Assembly (NCBI RefSeq): GCF_014189455.1
Contig: NZ_CP050298.1
Location: 186,001-250,000, forward strand
Direction of reading: 5' to 3'
Source: Mesorhizobium huakuii
Lineage (GTDB): Bacteria > Pseudomonadota > Alphaproteobacteria > Rhizobiales > Rhizobiaceae
Length of the DNA: 64,000 nucleotides
Shown: positions 29,217 through 36,601 of the stretch, piece by piece
Layout of the letters: the number at the start of each line of letters is the position of its first letter
How positions within the stretch are numbered: position 1 is the first letter of the stretch
The notes under the pieces: model-generated
Told to the model about the DNA's origin: nothing
The model's input: only the letters and a program-made list of their open reading frames with translations
Databases searched by the model: none
Translations under genes and position numbers: made by a program

Positions 29217-30077
29217 TTGCTGGAGCTCCCAACTCCTAATGCCAGCAGTTTTGGCGCAAACGTGGATGAGATGGCCGCCGGCTTCCGCGGCGCGTGGCAG
29301 CACGGATATAACAAGACTGGTAGCAGAAATAAATCGCTGGAAAGCAACTGCATCGCCAGCGATGTGCTAAGTTTGATGATTTCCTTTCAACGAACATCAG
29401 ACGAGCCTGAGATCGCTGGCATTCGTCGACAAATCGCTTCGTCTGTAGACCTCGATATCCCAACGGGACGATATGCACTGCTTACAAGTGATCCGCTTGC
29501 GAAAAAGCCCGCGGTTGATCTTCTGGCCGGGCTCAGGCCTCCGCAGGTGGGGAGGATAAGTTTCATTGGCTTGACGTCGTGGCCGATTGGCCGGCCGGCT
29601 TTTTTGCGTGGCAATGTGACTGGCCGACACGTGATTGCCTTGATATGCAGGCTTTACGGCTTGGATATGCATGTATCAAATGCGATGCTAGAGACGATGG
29701 TTACGGACCCTAGGCATATAAATGGGAAAGTAGAACATTGGCCGGCGGAATTTCGGTATGAATACGGCCTTGCCGCCGCGCTTCTGCCGCCTTTCGATAT
29801 TTATATCGTTGAAGCGGTATTCCCGTTCCTTAAAGACCGCTTCAGCTACCTGTGGAAGACACTCTTCGAAAAGCGATCGGCTGGCAAGATGCTCATAGCA
29901 GGGAGCAATCGGGTTGCCGATCTCAGCAAATACTGCGACAGGGCTATTGTCGTTAATAGGGGACGAGTGACAATTGCGAATGATCTCAAAAAGGCCCTTG
30001 ATCGGTATCCGCCTCGTGTTGCCTCTTACGATGCTCAGAAAGAGTTCGAAGACGACCTTGCCGACGACCCTCTCTGA
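29217..30077 (+). CDS. KpsT-like ABC protein lacking all ATPase motifs
   Basis: Overall architecture follows KpsT: MISFQRT start-like segment, then LLAGLRPPQVGRISF, LTSWPIGRPAFLRGNVTG, ALICRLYGLD, PPFDIYIVEAVFPFLKDRF, LFEKRSAGKMLIAGSNR and YCDRAIVVNRGRV. Where KpsT has Walker A (GRNGAGKST) this has SDPLAKKP. The SSGM signature is replaced by WPAEF, LxDE of Walker B by IVEA and the H-loop His by Gly-Ser. It should not hydrolyse ATP. The longest frame starts at TTG 29217; KpsT similarity begins at the in-frame ATG 29376, which may be the true start. Confidence 0.82.
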   Translation: MLELPTPNASSFGANVDEMAAGFRGAWQHGYNKTGSRNKSLESNCIASDVLSLMISFQRTSDEPEIAGIRRQIASSVDLDIPTGRYALLTSDPLAKKPAVDLLAGLRPPQVGRISFIGLTSWPIGRPAFLRGNVTGRHVIALICRLYGLDMHVSNAMLETMVTDPRHINGKVEHWPAEFRYEYGLAAALLPPFDIYIVEAVFPFLKDRFSYLWKTLFEKRSAGKMLIAGSNRVADLSKYCDRAIVVNRGRVTIANDLKKALDRYPPRVASYDAQKEFEDDLADDPL

Positions 30078-31287
30078 TGCAGAAACCCCAAACTTCCCGG
30101 TCTCACCTGCAGAGGCTCCAACCTTCCCAGTCTCACCTGGAGGGGTGGACGACCAAGCCCGATTTATCCAACTACGTCGCGTAACGCGCAGGCGATCAAA
30201 ATGGGGTACCTGGGCGGCGGCTCTCTGTGTAACGCTGCCGATTTTGACGACGTCGCTGTTCGTTTTCTTCATCGCCACCCCGATGTATACGACGGAGGTG
30301 AGGTTCGCCATCCGCGGAGGATCCGACACCATGCAAGCGACGTCACCTGTCAGCTCGTTATTCTCGTCAGGTAGTGGACCGATGGATGGCTATGTTGATG
30401 GATATGCGGCCCGGGACTTTCTGGTTTCGCGGGAGGCTTTGGCGAGGCTAGGACACCGGATCGATATCCGGAAGCTATTTATCAGAACGAATTCCGATCC
30501 CTTGGTGCGGTTACCGCAGAATGCGGATGACGATCAGCTCTTCGACGCTTATAGGGCGCGCGTGACAGCGCGCTTCAATATGCTGGAACAGATCGTCGTG
30601 ATGGACGTCAGCTCTTTTAAGCCAGAGGACTCGGTGCTCATCGCGTCCTCTCTCGTTCGGATGACCGAGGAATTCGCAGATCAAATGAACCAACGCGCTC
30701 GTGAAGATGCTTTGCGATTCAGCGAGCAAGAATTGGCCCGCGCAGAGAGGCGTGCCACAGAAGCCAGGCAGCAAATGGCTAATTGGCGGAGCGAGACCGG
30801 CATCGTCGATCCGACGGCTGACGTGACAATGCTAAACGGATTGATCAATCAATTGGAAACACAGCGGACAGCTGATCAAAACGAGCTCGCCACGATCGAC
30901 GCGTCCGGTGCGAGCGATCATCCTCGGCGTCGACCGCTCCTCCTCGACATCAAGACATTGACGGATCGGATCGCGGAGACGCGCAAGCGATTAGTCGGCC
31001 CCAGTGGATCAGCAACTGACCAGATCTCCCGCTATGAGGCTCTGAACGCTGCCCTGGAATATTCCGAGACCAATTTGACATCGGCCCGGCAGGCGCTCGA
31101 TTACGCTCGGCAAGCCGCCATCCGACAGCAAAAATATGTGATTGTGATCGCCGAGCCCAGGGCGGATGGAAGACCGTCTTATCCGGACCCGATCACAAGC
31201 CTACTGGCGGCATCGATCATCGGTGTCGGTCTCGCCTTTTTCGGCTCTCTGATAGTAAGCATCGTTCGATCACAATTCGCCGCGTGA
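30031..31287 (+). CDS. kpsE: KpsE/CtrB-like capsule export inner-membrane protein
   Basis: The ATG at 30031 (418 aa) lies inside the end of the KpsT-like gene. There is an N-terminal cytoplasmic region, one membrane helix at about 62-83 (WAAALCVTLPILTTSLFVFF), a periplasmic domain (TEVRFAIRGGSD, GYAARDFLVSREALARL), a long coiled coil (ELARAERRATEARQQMANWR to DRIAETRKRL) and a C-terminal membrane helix at about 390-412. The order matches polysaccharide co-polymerases of ABC-dependent capsule systems. These span the periplasm and contact the outer-membrane lipoprotein encoded next. There is no ATPase domain. Confidence 0.85.
   Translation: MLRKSSKTTLPTTLSDAETPNFPVSPAEAPTFPVSPGGVDDQARFIQLRRVTRRRSKWGTWAAALCVTLPILTTSLFVFFIATPMYTTEVRFAIRGGSDTMQATSPVSSLFSSGSGPMDGYVDGYAARDFLVSREALARLGHRIDIRKLFIRTNSDPLVRLPQNADDDQLFDAYRARVTARFNMLEQIVVMDVSSFKPEDSVLIASSLVRMTEEFADQMNQRAREDALRFSEQELARAERRATEARQQMANWRSETGIVDPTADVTMLNGLINQLETQRTADQNELATIDASGASDHPRRRPLLLDIKTLTDRIAETRKRLVGPSGSATDQISRYEALNAALEYSETNLTSARQALDYARQAAIRQQKYVIVIAEPRADGRPSYPDPITSLLAASIIGVGLAFFGSLIVSIVRSQFAA
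30088..30146 (+). repeat. 30-bp tandem repeat inside the kpsE-like gene
   Basis: Two imperfect 30-bp units sharing CTTCCC(A/G)GTCTCACCTG encode NFPVSPAEAP and TFPVSPGG in the cytoplasmic tail. The first unit starts 10 bp after the KpsT-like stop. Confidence 0.7.
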
Positions 31288-31503
31288 CGTCCGGCAGGCT
31301 TTGGCCAGCGCAACAGGGTCGATGACGACGGCGCCGCGCCTGCGCGCCTCAAGGTCAACATAGCTATGCAGTTCGCCATTACGATCGTCGCCGCCGCGGC
31401 CGATGGCGAGTGTCGGTCCGAAGTCCAGTGCAGGTCTCCTTCCGCTTGCTCTACGACGATTCCGTACCAATAGCTGCTACCGCTAGGGGACATTATCAAG
31501 CTG

Positions 31504-32661
31504 ATGAAAAAAACAAGTCACTTATTATTACTTTTGCCCGCGCTGTTGATGGGCTGCGTTAACTTGCCGGCCTCGGGGCCCACGGCCAGTGCAGTGGTTA
31601 ATGCGCAGGGTAAAGGTGCCGATTCCGCACTCTATGAGGTAGTCGATATCACTGATGCTACCCTGGCTGTGCTACGTAACCGCCCATCCGGTGATCTTGC
31701 CAGTCAATTCTCACGCCATCCGCCAGCGCCTTCGCAGGCACTCACGATCGGAGACCAGATTGTCGTGACGATTTTCGAAGCGGCTTCCGGCGGACTTTTC
31801 TCCGGATCATCGACGCCAGGTGCGCCCATGGGAAGCTCGCACAGCATTTCACTTCCACAGCAAACCGTCGACCGTGATGGATCAATCAGCGTGCCCTACG
31901 CAGGCCGTATCACTGCAGCCGGCCGCACGCCAGGCTCCCTGGCAAAGGCGATAGAGGCGCGATTGGCAAATAAAGCCGTTGAGCCACAGGTCATCGTTTC
32001 GACGCAGGGCAGCGCGGCTACCGCGACGGTTTCAGGCGACGCGACCGGCTCGGCGCGCGTGGCGCTTTCTTTGAAAGGTGATCGTCTACTGGAGGTTATT
32101 GCTCAATCTGGAGGCATAAGGACAATGCCGCAGGAGACCAAGGTTCGCCTAACACGCGGCGCCCTGAGCGAGGTGACTCTTCTCGACACGATCCTAAAAG
32201 ATCCCAGTCAAAATGTCTTCGTATATCCGGGGGACAATATCTATGTGTATCGCGACCCTCCGATTTTTGTGGCGCTTGGTGCCGTTACCGCCCAAAAAGA
32301 CTACCCCATAGACAAAGAACCCATGTCTCTCCTTCAAGCCATCGCCAAAGCGGGCGGGCTTCACGATGCGCAAGCCGACAGTAGTGCGATATTTCTTTTT
32401 CGGCGCGAAGAGGCAAGCTTAGTACGCGCATTGAAGCCCAATTCAACTCATCTTATGGGGTCTGACCCAGTTCCAGTTATCTATCGTCTGCGACTCAATA
32501 AGGCGGATAACTACTTCTATGCACAGCAGCTCGCCATTCGTGATAGGGACATCATATACGTCGCCAACTCGCCGGTGGTTCAGTTCAACAAATTTGTAAC
32601 GATGGTCAGAGGGATTACCTCAACAGCAGGCTCGTTGCGAGGTGTCGCTTTCGCCAATTGA
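31504..32661 (+). CDS. Wza/KpsD-like polysaccharide export outer-membrane lipoprotein
   Basis: The 385-residue precursor has a lipoprotein signal with lipobox LLMGC, Cys18. The Poly_export domain follows (LTIGDQIVVTIFEAASGG, TVDRDGSISVPYAGRI, IEARLANKAVEPQVIVS). SLBB-like segments come next (DRLLEVIAQSGGIRTMPQET, YPGDNIYVYRDPPIFVALG, LLQAIAKAGGLHDAQADS). It would form the outer-membrane exit for the glycan together with the KpsE-like protein. The 216-bp gap before it contains only a minus-strand open frame of unclear status. Confidence 0.9.
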   Translation: MKKTSHLLLLLPALLMGCVNLPASGPTASAVVNAQGKGADSALYEVVDITDATLAVLRNRPSGDLASQFSRHPPAPSQALTIGDQIVVTIFEAASGGLFSGSSTPGAPMGSSHSISLPQQTVDRDGSISVPYAGRITAAGRTPGSLAKAIEARLANKAVEPQVIVSTQGSAATATVSGDATGSARVALSLKGDRLLEVIAQSGGIRTMPQETKVRLTRGALSEVTLLDTILKDPSQNVFVYPGDNIYVYRDPPIFVALGAVTAQKDYPIDKEPMSLLQAIAKAGGLHDAQADSSAIFLFRREEASLVRALKPNSTHLMGSDPVPVIYRLRLNKADNYFYAQQLAIRDRDIIYVANSPVVQFNKFVTMVRGITSTAGSLRGVAFAN

Positions 32662-32927
32662 ATTTGCCCCCGCCAGCCGTCGTGCTCGTGTGAACAATTT
32701 GCCTGCGACAAGCACGAGATACTCACAACAAGGCCCTACGGTTTCTCACACGCCTATGGTCGTCTACACACTTAAGGATCCTGTATGACGTTGCCGGTCA
32801 TTCGGTTCGGATATGTCATGCATCGCGTCACCATTTGCAGTTGACAGGCGCGGGTGCAAGGTCAAGTGGACACTCCGTTCCGGAAGCCAACGGCTAATAT
32901 TCTTATCGTTACGCGGAGATAGATGAA

Positions 32928-34415
32928 ATGATGGTGGATGTAGTTGACAGGTTTCTCTCGGTAGCTTCTCGCCATCCTGGGCGCTTGGCCATAGACGTTG
33001 GCGCGCGTCAATATTCTTATGCTTGGCTTGAGGAGCGAGTCCGAATCTACGCACAGATTTATTCGTCATTCGAGCAGCCGCGAATTGCGATCGCGCTCCC
33101 TCAAGAGGCCGATGCTTATGCGTGCATCCTGGCGTCCGGATTAGCCGGGGGCTTCCATACGCCCCTGAACACGGTTGCGCCGATACAAAAGCTTCGGCGA
33201 ATCCTGCATCGGTTGCAACCTGATCTTCTCGTGGCCAAGCCACAGTTGGCGGCTGAAATTGTCACTGCAGTTCCTAACTTGAAGGTCTTGGATCCAGATA
33301 TGATCAATACAGATCGCTGTTTCTTGGGTAATGGAACGCGCCACGAACTAGCCTATGTCATGTTCACGTCAGGATCGACTGGCGAGCCAAAGGGCGTAAT
33401 GGTTTCACGCAAAGCATTGGCAAACTACGTGTCCTGGCTGGAGAGCCTTCATATCACCCCGGATGATCGTCTCTCGCAACAGCCAAATCTAGCATTCGAT
33501 ATCAGCATGACAGATATATTTGGGGCACTATGCCATGGCGCTTCGCTTCACCCCTTGCTGGATGAGGGCGACAGAATGTCGCCCGCCGAATTTATCGCGA
33601 GGCAAGCTATTACGATCTGGAATTCCACGCCTAGCGCCGTTAGCTTGATGATGCGGGCGCGGCAAGTAACAAGGAAAGACCTAGGGAGTGTTCGGCTGTT
33701 TAATTTCTGCGGGGAACCGCTCGTCAGACAGCAACTGGACGCCATTTTTTCCGCATTGCCAGACACGCTCGCCCAAAATACCTATGGCCCCACCGAAGCT
33801 ACGATCTCTGTAACTGAGCAAGTTCTGACCTCCGACAACTACGGATCTTACTGCCATACGTCTGCCGCCCTGGGTCAGACCATACCAGGCATGAAGATCT
33901 CGCTTATTGGCGGGCGTTCTCCCACCGAGGGTCAGATTGTGATTAGCGGTCCCCAACTTGCCGAGGGCTATTGGAACGATCCGGAAAAGACCGAGCAGCA
34001 GTTCCGCGTATTGGATGAGTTGTCGGGGGAGCGTGGGTATCTGACCGGTGACTGGGCGGAAATCCGTGACGATCGCTTGTTCTTCAAGGAGCGGATTGAT
34101 TTTCAGGTTAAGGTAAAGGGATACCGGATCGAGCTCGATGAGATCGTCTCCGCCATTCGGCAGTGCGGGTGGCCTGTGGCTGTCGTCTTTAAACGAGGCG
34201 ATGGACTCGCGGCTGTCGTGGAATCTAACGGGCTGGGACCGCTCAATGAGCGCGAGTTGAAAGCAGCGTTGTCAGAAATCGTCGAAGCCCATGCCATACC
34301 GACATGGATCCTTGAGATTCAGAGAGCACCGCGCAGCGAGAATGACAAACTGGATCGCACAGCAGCAGCAGTCTGGTTCGAGGACAATCTTATTATGAAG
34401 AAGGAGCGGACATGA
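32928..34415 (+). CDS. Amino-acid/acyl adenylating enzyme (DltA-like)
   Basis: The 495-residue stand-alone adenylation domain has core motifs MFTSGSTGEPKGVMVS (A3, near 145), AFDISMTDIFGALCHG (A4), NTYGPTEATIS (A5), GYLTGDW (A7), KVKGYRIELDEIVSAI (A8) and PRSENDKLDR (A10 Lys). It would activate a carboxylate with ATP and load it onto the carrier protein encoded next (ATGA overlap). The arrangement recalls DltA-DltC, but no DltB membrane transferase follows. The substrate cannot be read from the sequence with confidence. Confidence 0.87.
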   Translation: MMVDVVDRFLSVASRHPGRLAIDVGARQYSYAWLEERVRIYAQIYSSFEQPRIAIALPQEADAYACILASGLAGGFHTPLNTVAPIQKLRRILHRLQPDLLVAKPQLAAEIVTAVPNLKVLDPDMINTDRCFLGNGTRHELAYVMFTSGSTGEPKGVMVSRKALANYVSWLESLHITPDDRLSQQPNLAFDISMTDIFGALCHGASLHPLLDEGDRMSPAEFIARQAITIWNSTPSAVSLMMRARQVTRKDLGSVRLFNFCGEPLVRQQLDAIFSALPDTLAQNTYGPTEATISVTEQVLTSDNYGSYCHTSAALGQTIPGMKISLIGGRSPTEGQIVISGPQLAEGYWNDPEKTEQQFRVLDELSGERGYLTGDWAEIRDDRLFFKERIDFQVKVKGYRIELDEIVSAIRQCGWPVAVVFKRGDGLAAVVESNGLGPLNERELKAALSEIVEAHAIPTWILEIQRAPRSENDKLDRTAAAVWFEDNLIMKKERT

Positions 34416-34663
34416 TAGAGGACAGCAAATTGTTTCAGAAAGTCGTCGAAATCATAAACGGCGAGTTTCCTGAGAATGACACCGAAATTGCACGGGAGAC
34501 CGTTGCGGAAGATGTCATTGGTTGGGACAGCATGGCGCATGTTAGTCTCATCGCAATGATTGAAGAGGCATTCAGCGTTCGTTTCATCGGTGCGGAGATC
34601 GTCACTTTCGATAATGTCGGCGGCCTTTTCGATATTCTTAAAGAGAAGATATCGAGGAAGTAA
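34412..34663 (+). CDS. Acyl/aminoacyl carrier protein
   Basis: The 83-residue acidic four-helix protein has the phosphopantetheine site GWDSMAHV, Ser40. The flanks fit the carrier family (KLFQKVVEIINGEFP, LIAMIEEAFSVRF, EIVTFDNVGGLFDILKEKI). It is coupled to the adenylating enzyme by a 4-bp overlap and should be its loading partner. Confidence 0.88.
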   Translation: MIEDSKLFQKVVEIINGEFPENDTEIARETVAEDVIGWDSMAHVSLIAMIEEAFSVRFIGAEIVTFDNVGGLFDILKEKISRK

Positions 34664-34712
34664 GAAATAAGCTTCTTTATATTCAGCGTGCATTATTCTT
34701 ATATTACAAGAG

Positions 34713-35324
34713 GTGGATACCTTGGACCAGAATATCAGGCGATTGGTGAAGGGAGAGATTGAGAACGACTTTTCAGAAGAGGGAAAGGCGTTTTTGGGTG
34801 ACCTCGTATATCAAGCGTTGCCGGAGTTGTATGACAAGGTTCCGATCGACCGTCCGAAGCTCAACCTCATTTTAGCCGATCAAATTGATTCACCGTCGAC
34901 CGAGCTCTCAGAAACTTGGACCCTGTGGGAAGAGGGTGCAATTTTGGGGCTTCTATCAGTTGTCGACGCAGGCGAACTGGATGCATCCCAGCGGATGGGA
35001 ATGTTGGACATCGTGCGGCACCTGGATCGGGACGCTAGGATGAATTTCAAGAGAGCCCTCGAAGGCCATGGCTCGAATGTTGAAACCCTTGCATCAGGGG
35101 AGGGAAAATATCTCCCGCGTATGGCCGTGGCCGAGGCGGCTCGGGGAAAAGGAGTTGCGCGGCGGTTGATGCATCATGTGCTTGATCGCTATCCTAATAC
35201 TCCAATATACCTACACGCTGCGAACACAAACGCGATCGTCATAAAACTGCACAAATCGCTAGGATTTCAGTGTCAATCTGAATCTGACTTTCCGATTCGC
35301 GTTCTGGGCCGTAATCCACAATAG
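34713..35324 (+). CDS. GNAT-family acyltransferase
   Basis: About 200 residues; the C-terminal half is a GNAT fold with acyl-CoA-binding signature AEAARGKGVARRLMHHV near 139-155 and YLHAANTNAIVIKLHKSLGF at the end. The N-terminal half (MDTLDQNIRRLVKGEIENDF) is less conserved. The GTG at 34713 overlaps the AAGAGGTGG ribosome site, so TTG 34722 is a more natural start. After an adenylating enzyme and carrier, it may transfer the activated group to, or acetylate, a sugar or amino group. Confidence 0.78.
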   Translation: MDTLDQNIRRLVKGEIENDFSEEGKAFLGDLVYQALPELYDKVPIDRPKLNLILADQIDSPSTELSETWTLWEEGAILGLLSVVDAGELDASQRMGMLDIVRHLDRDARMNFKRALEGHGSNVETLASGEGKYLPRMAVAEAARGKGVARRLMHHVLDRYPNTPIYLHAANTNAIVIKLHKSLGFQCQSESDFPIRVLGRNPQ

Positions 35325-35426
35325 GTCGGATCGAGAACTAGAGCACGTCCTGTGATCGATGAATCGATTGTGATGTGACGGCTGCGTTTTGTGCTGATTC
35401 AACATCCACCTCGATGGAGGTTGACG

Positions 35427-35810
35427 ATGGGAAGAGCATTGAGCGGGGATCTTCGGTCGCGGGTCTTGAAGGCTTCGAACGAGGGCATGTCGGCGCGGCA
35501 AGCGGCGGCGCGGTTCGGCGTGGGAGTGTCCAGCGCGATCCGCTGGATTGCGCGGGCGAAGATCGGCGAACTGGCGCCACGCCCGCAGGGCCGCCGCCGC
35601 GCCTCCAGCCTCGATGCGCAAGAAGCCTTCATCGTCGGGCTGATCGAGGAGCGCAAGGACATCACGCTGAACGAGATGGTGGAGCGGCTCGTCGCCGAGC
35701 AGTCGGTGCGGATCAGCCGCAGCGCCTTGAGCGCCTGGCTTCGCGGCCACGGCTGGACATTCAAAAAAAGTCCGCGCACGCACTGGAGCAGGATCGCCCC
35801 GACGTCCTGA
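35427..35810 (+). CDS. IS630 transposase orfA
   Basis: The 127-residue N-terminal part has the helix-turn-helix (ASNEGMSARQAAARFGVGVS, ISRSALSAWLRGHGW). GGAGG lies 6 bp before the ATG at 35427. Near its end is A7 at 35763-35769 (TTC AAA AAA AGT), the usual -1 slippage site that fuses orfA to orfB in this IS group. Confidence 0.85.
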   Translation: MGRALSGDLRSRVLKASNEGMSARQAAARFGVGVSSAIRWIARAKIGELAPRPQGRRRASSLDAQEAFIVGLIEERKDITLNEMVERLVAEQSVRISRSALSAWLRGHGWTFKKSPRTHWSRIAPTS

Positions 35811-35960
35811 AGCGGCGCCGGGACTGGTTCGACGGCCAGCTCGATCTCGATCCGGCGAAGCTCGTGTTCATCGATGAGACCGGCCTCTCCACAAAGATGG
35901 CCCGCCTGCGTGGAAGAGCGCCGCGCGGCGAGCGCTGCCGGGCCGGCGTGCCCCATGGCC
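35763..35960 (+). pseudogene. IS630 transposase orfB, upstream piece
   Basis: In the -1 frame the sequence reads SAHALEQDRPDVLKRRRDWF and LVFIDETGLSTKMARLRGRA, containing the first catalytic Asp, and stops at GVPHGH where the IS110 starts. The continuation [14 protein letters not shown] is at 39909. Confidence 0.85.
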
Positions 35961-36235
35961 ATGTGTGGACGCCCCGCCGGATGCAAGAAGAATCTTCGGT
36001 TCAGGCTGCTGCGCGTGATCGGGTGCTGCCATGTGTTCGGCCTCTCTTTGCGGCTTCGTCATGGCCGCGGGCCCGTATGGGAGTTCGAGGATCAGGTCCA
36101 CATCACTGGAACGCGCTCGAAGCGCTCCCCATGCGTCTGGTTCTCCTGATCCCGCCTCGCCGACGTTGCGCCATACCTGTCCTTCGACCTTCTCACGTCC
36201 TCCTGGCAGCCTCGCGTTCGCTCACTGCACTGCAC

Positions 36236-36599
36236 TCATGCGGCGGCGGTCGGAGCTCGGTAGGTTCCACCTTTCGTCATCAATGCCCATGCGATGCGCG
36301 CGGTCTTGTTGGCCAGTGCCACGATCACCAGCATTGGCGGCTTGCGCGCCAGCATTCGATGGAGCCACGAGCCGGATGGCACGCCTTTGCGCTTGGCCCA
36401 GCGCACTACCGCGCTGGATGCGATGATGAGCAGGCGTCGCAGCGTTCGCTCTCCCATCCGCGACGTTCGTCCGAGGCGCTCCTTGCCGCCGGTCGAACGC
36501 TGGATCGGCGTCAGCCCGATCCAGGCTGCGAAATCGCGCCCAGAGCGGAACGTCTCTGCTGGTGGAGCCATCGCCTCAAGCGCGGTTACGATCAGCGGC
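36236..36599 (-). pseudogene. IS110-family transposase, C-terminal piece
   Basis: The minus-strand frame reads PLIVTALEAMAPPAETFRSG, RDFAAWIGLTPIQRSTGGKE and RLGRTSRMGERTLRRLLIIA, the Transposase_20 domain of IS110/IS116 enzymes. It joins in frame to the N-terminal piece at 39175 to rebuild SVPGIGPLIVTAL. Confidence 0.88.
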
Positions 36600-36601
36600 C
36601 C

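Noticed and set aside
31270..31470. Minus-strand frame (PALDFGPTLAIGRGGDDRNG) between the kpsE-like and wza-like genes
   Set aside because: Protein-like composition, but short, without a start in context and overlapping the kpsE end; not enough to call.
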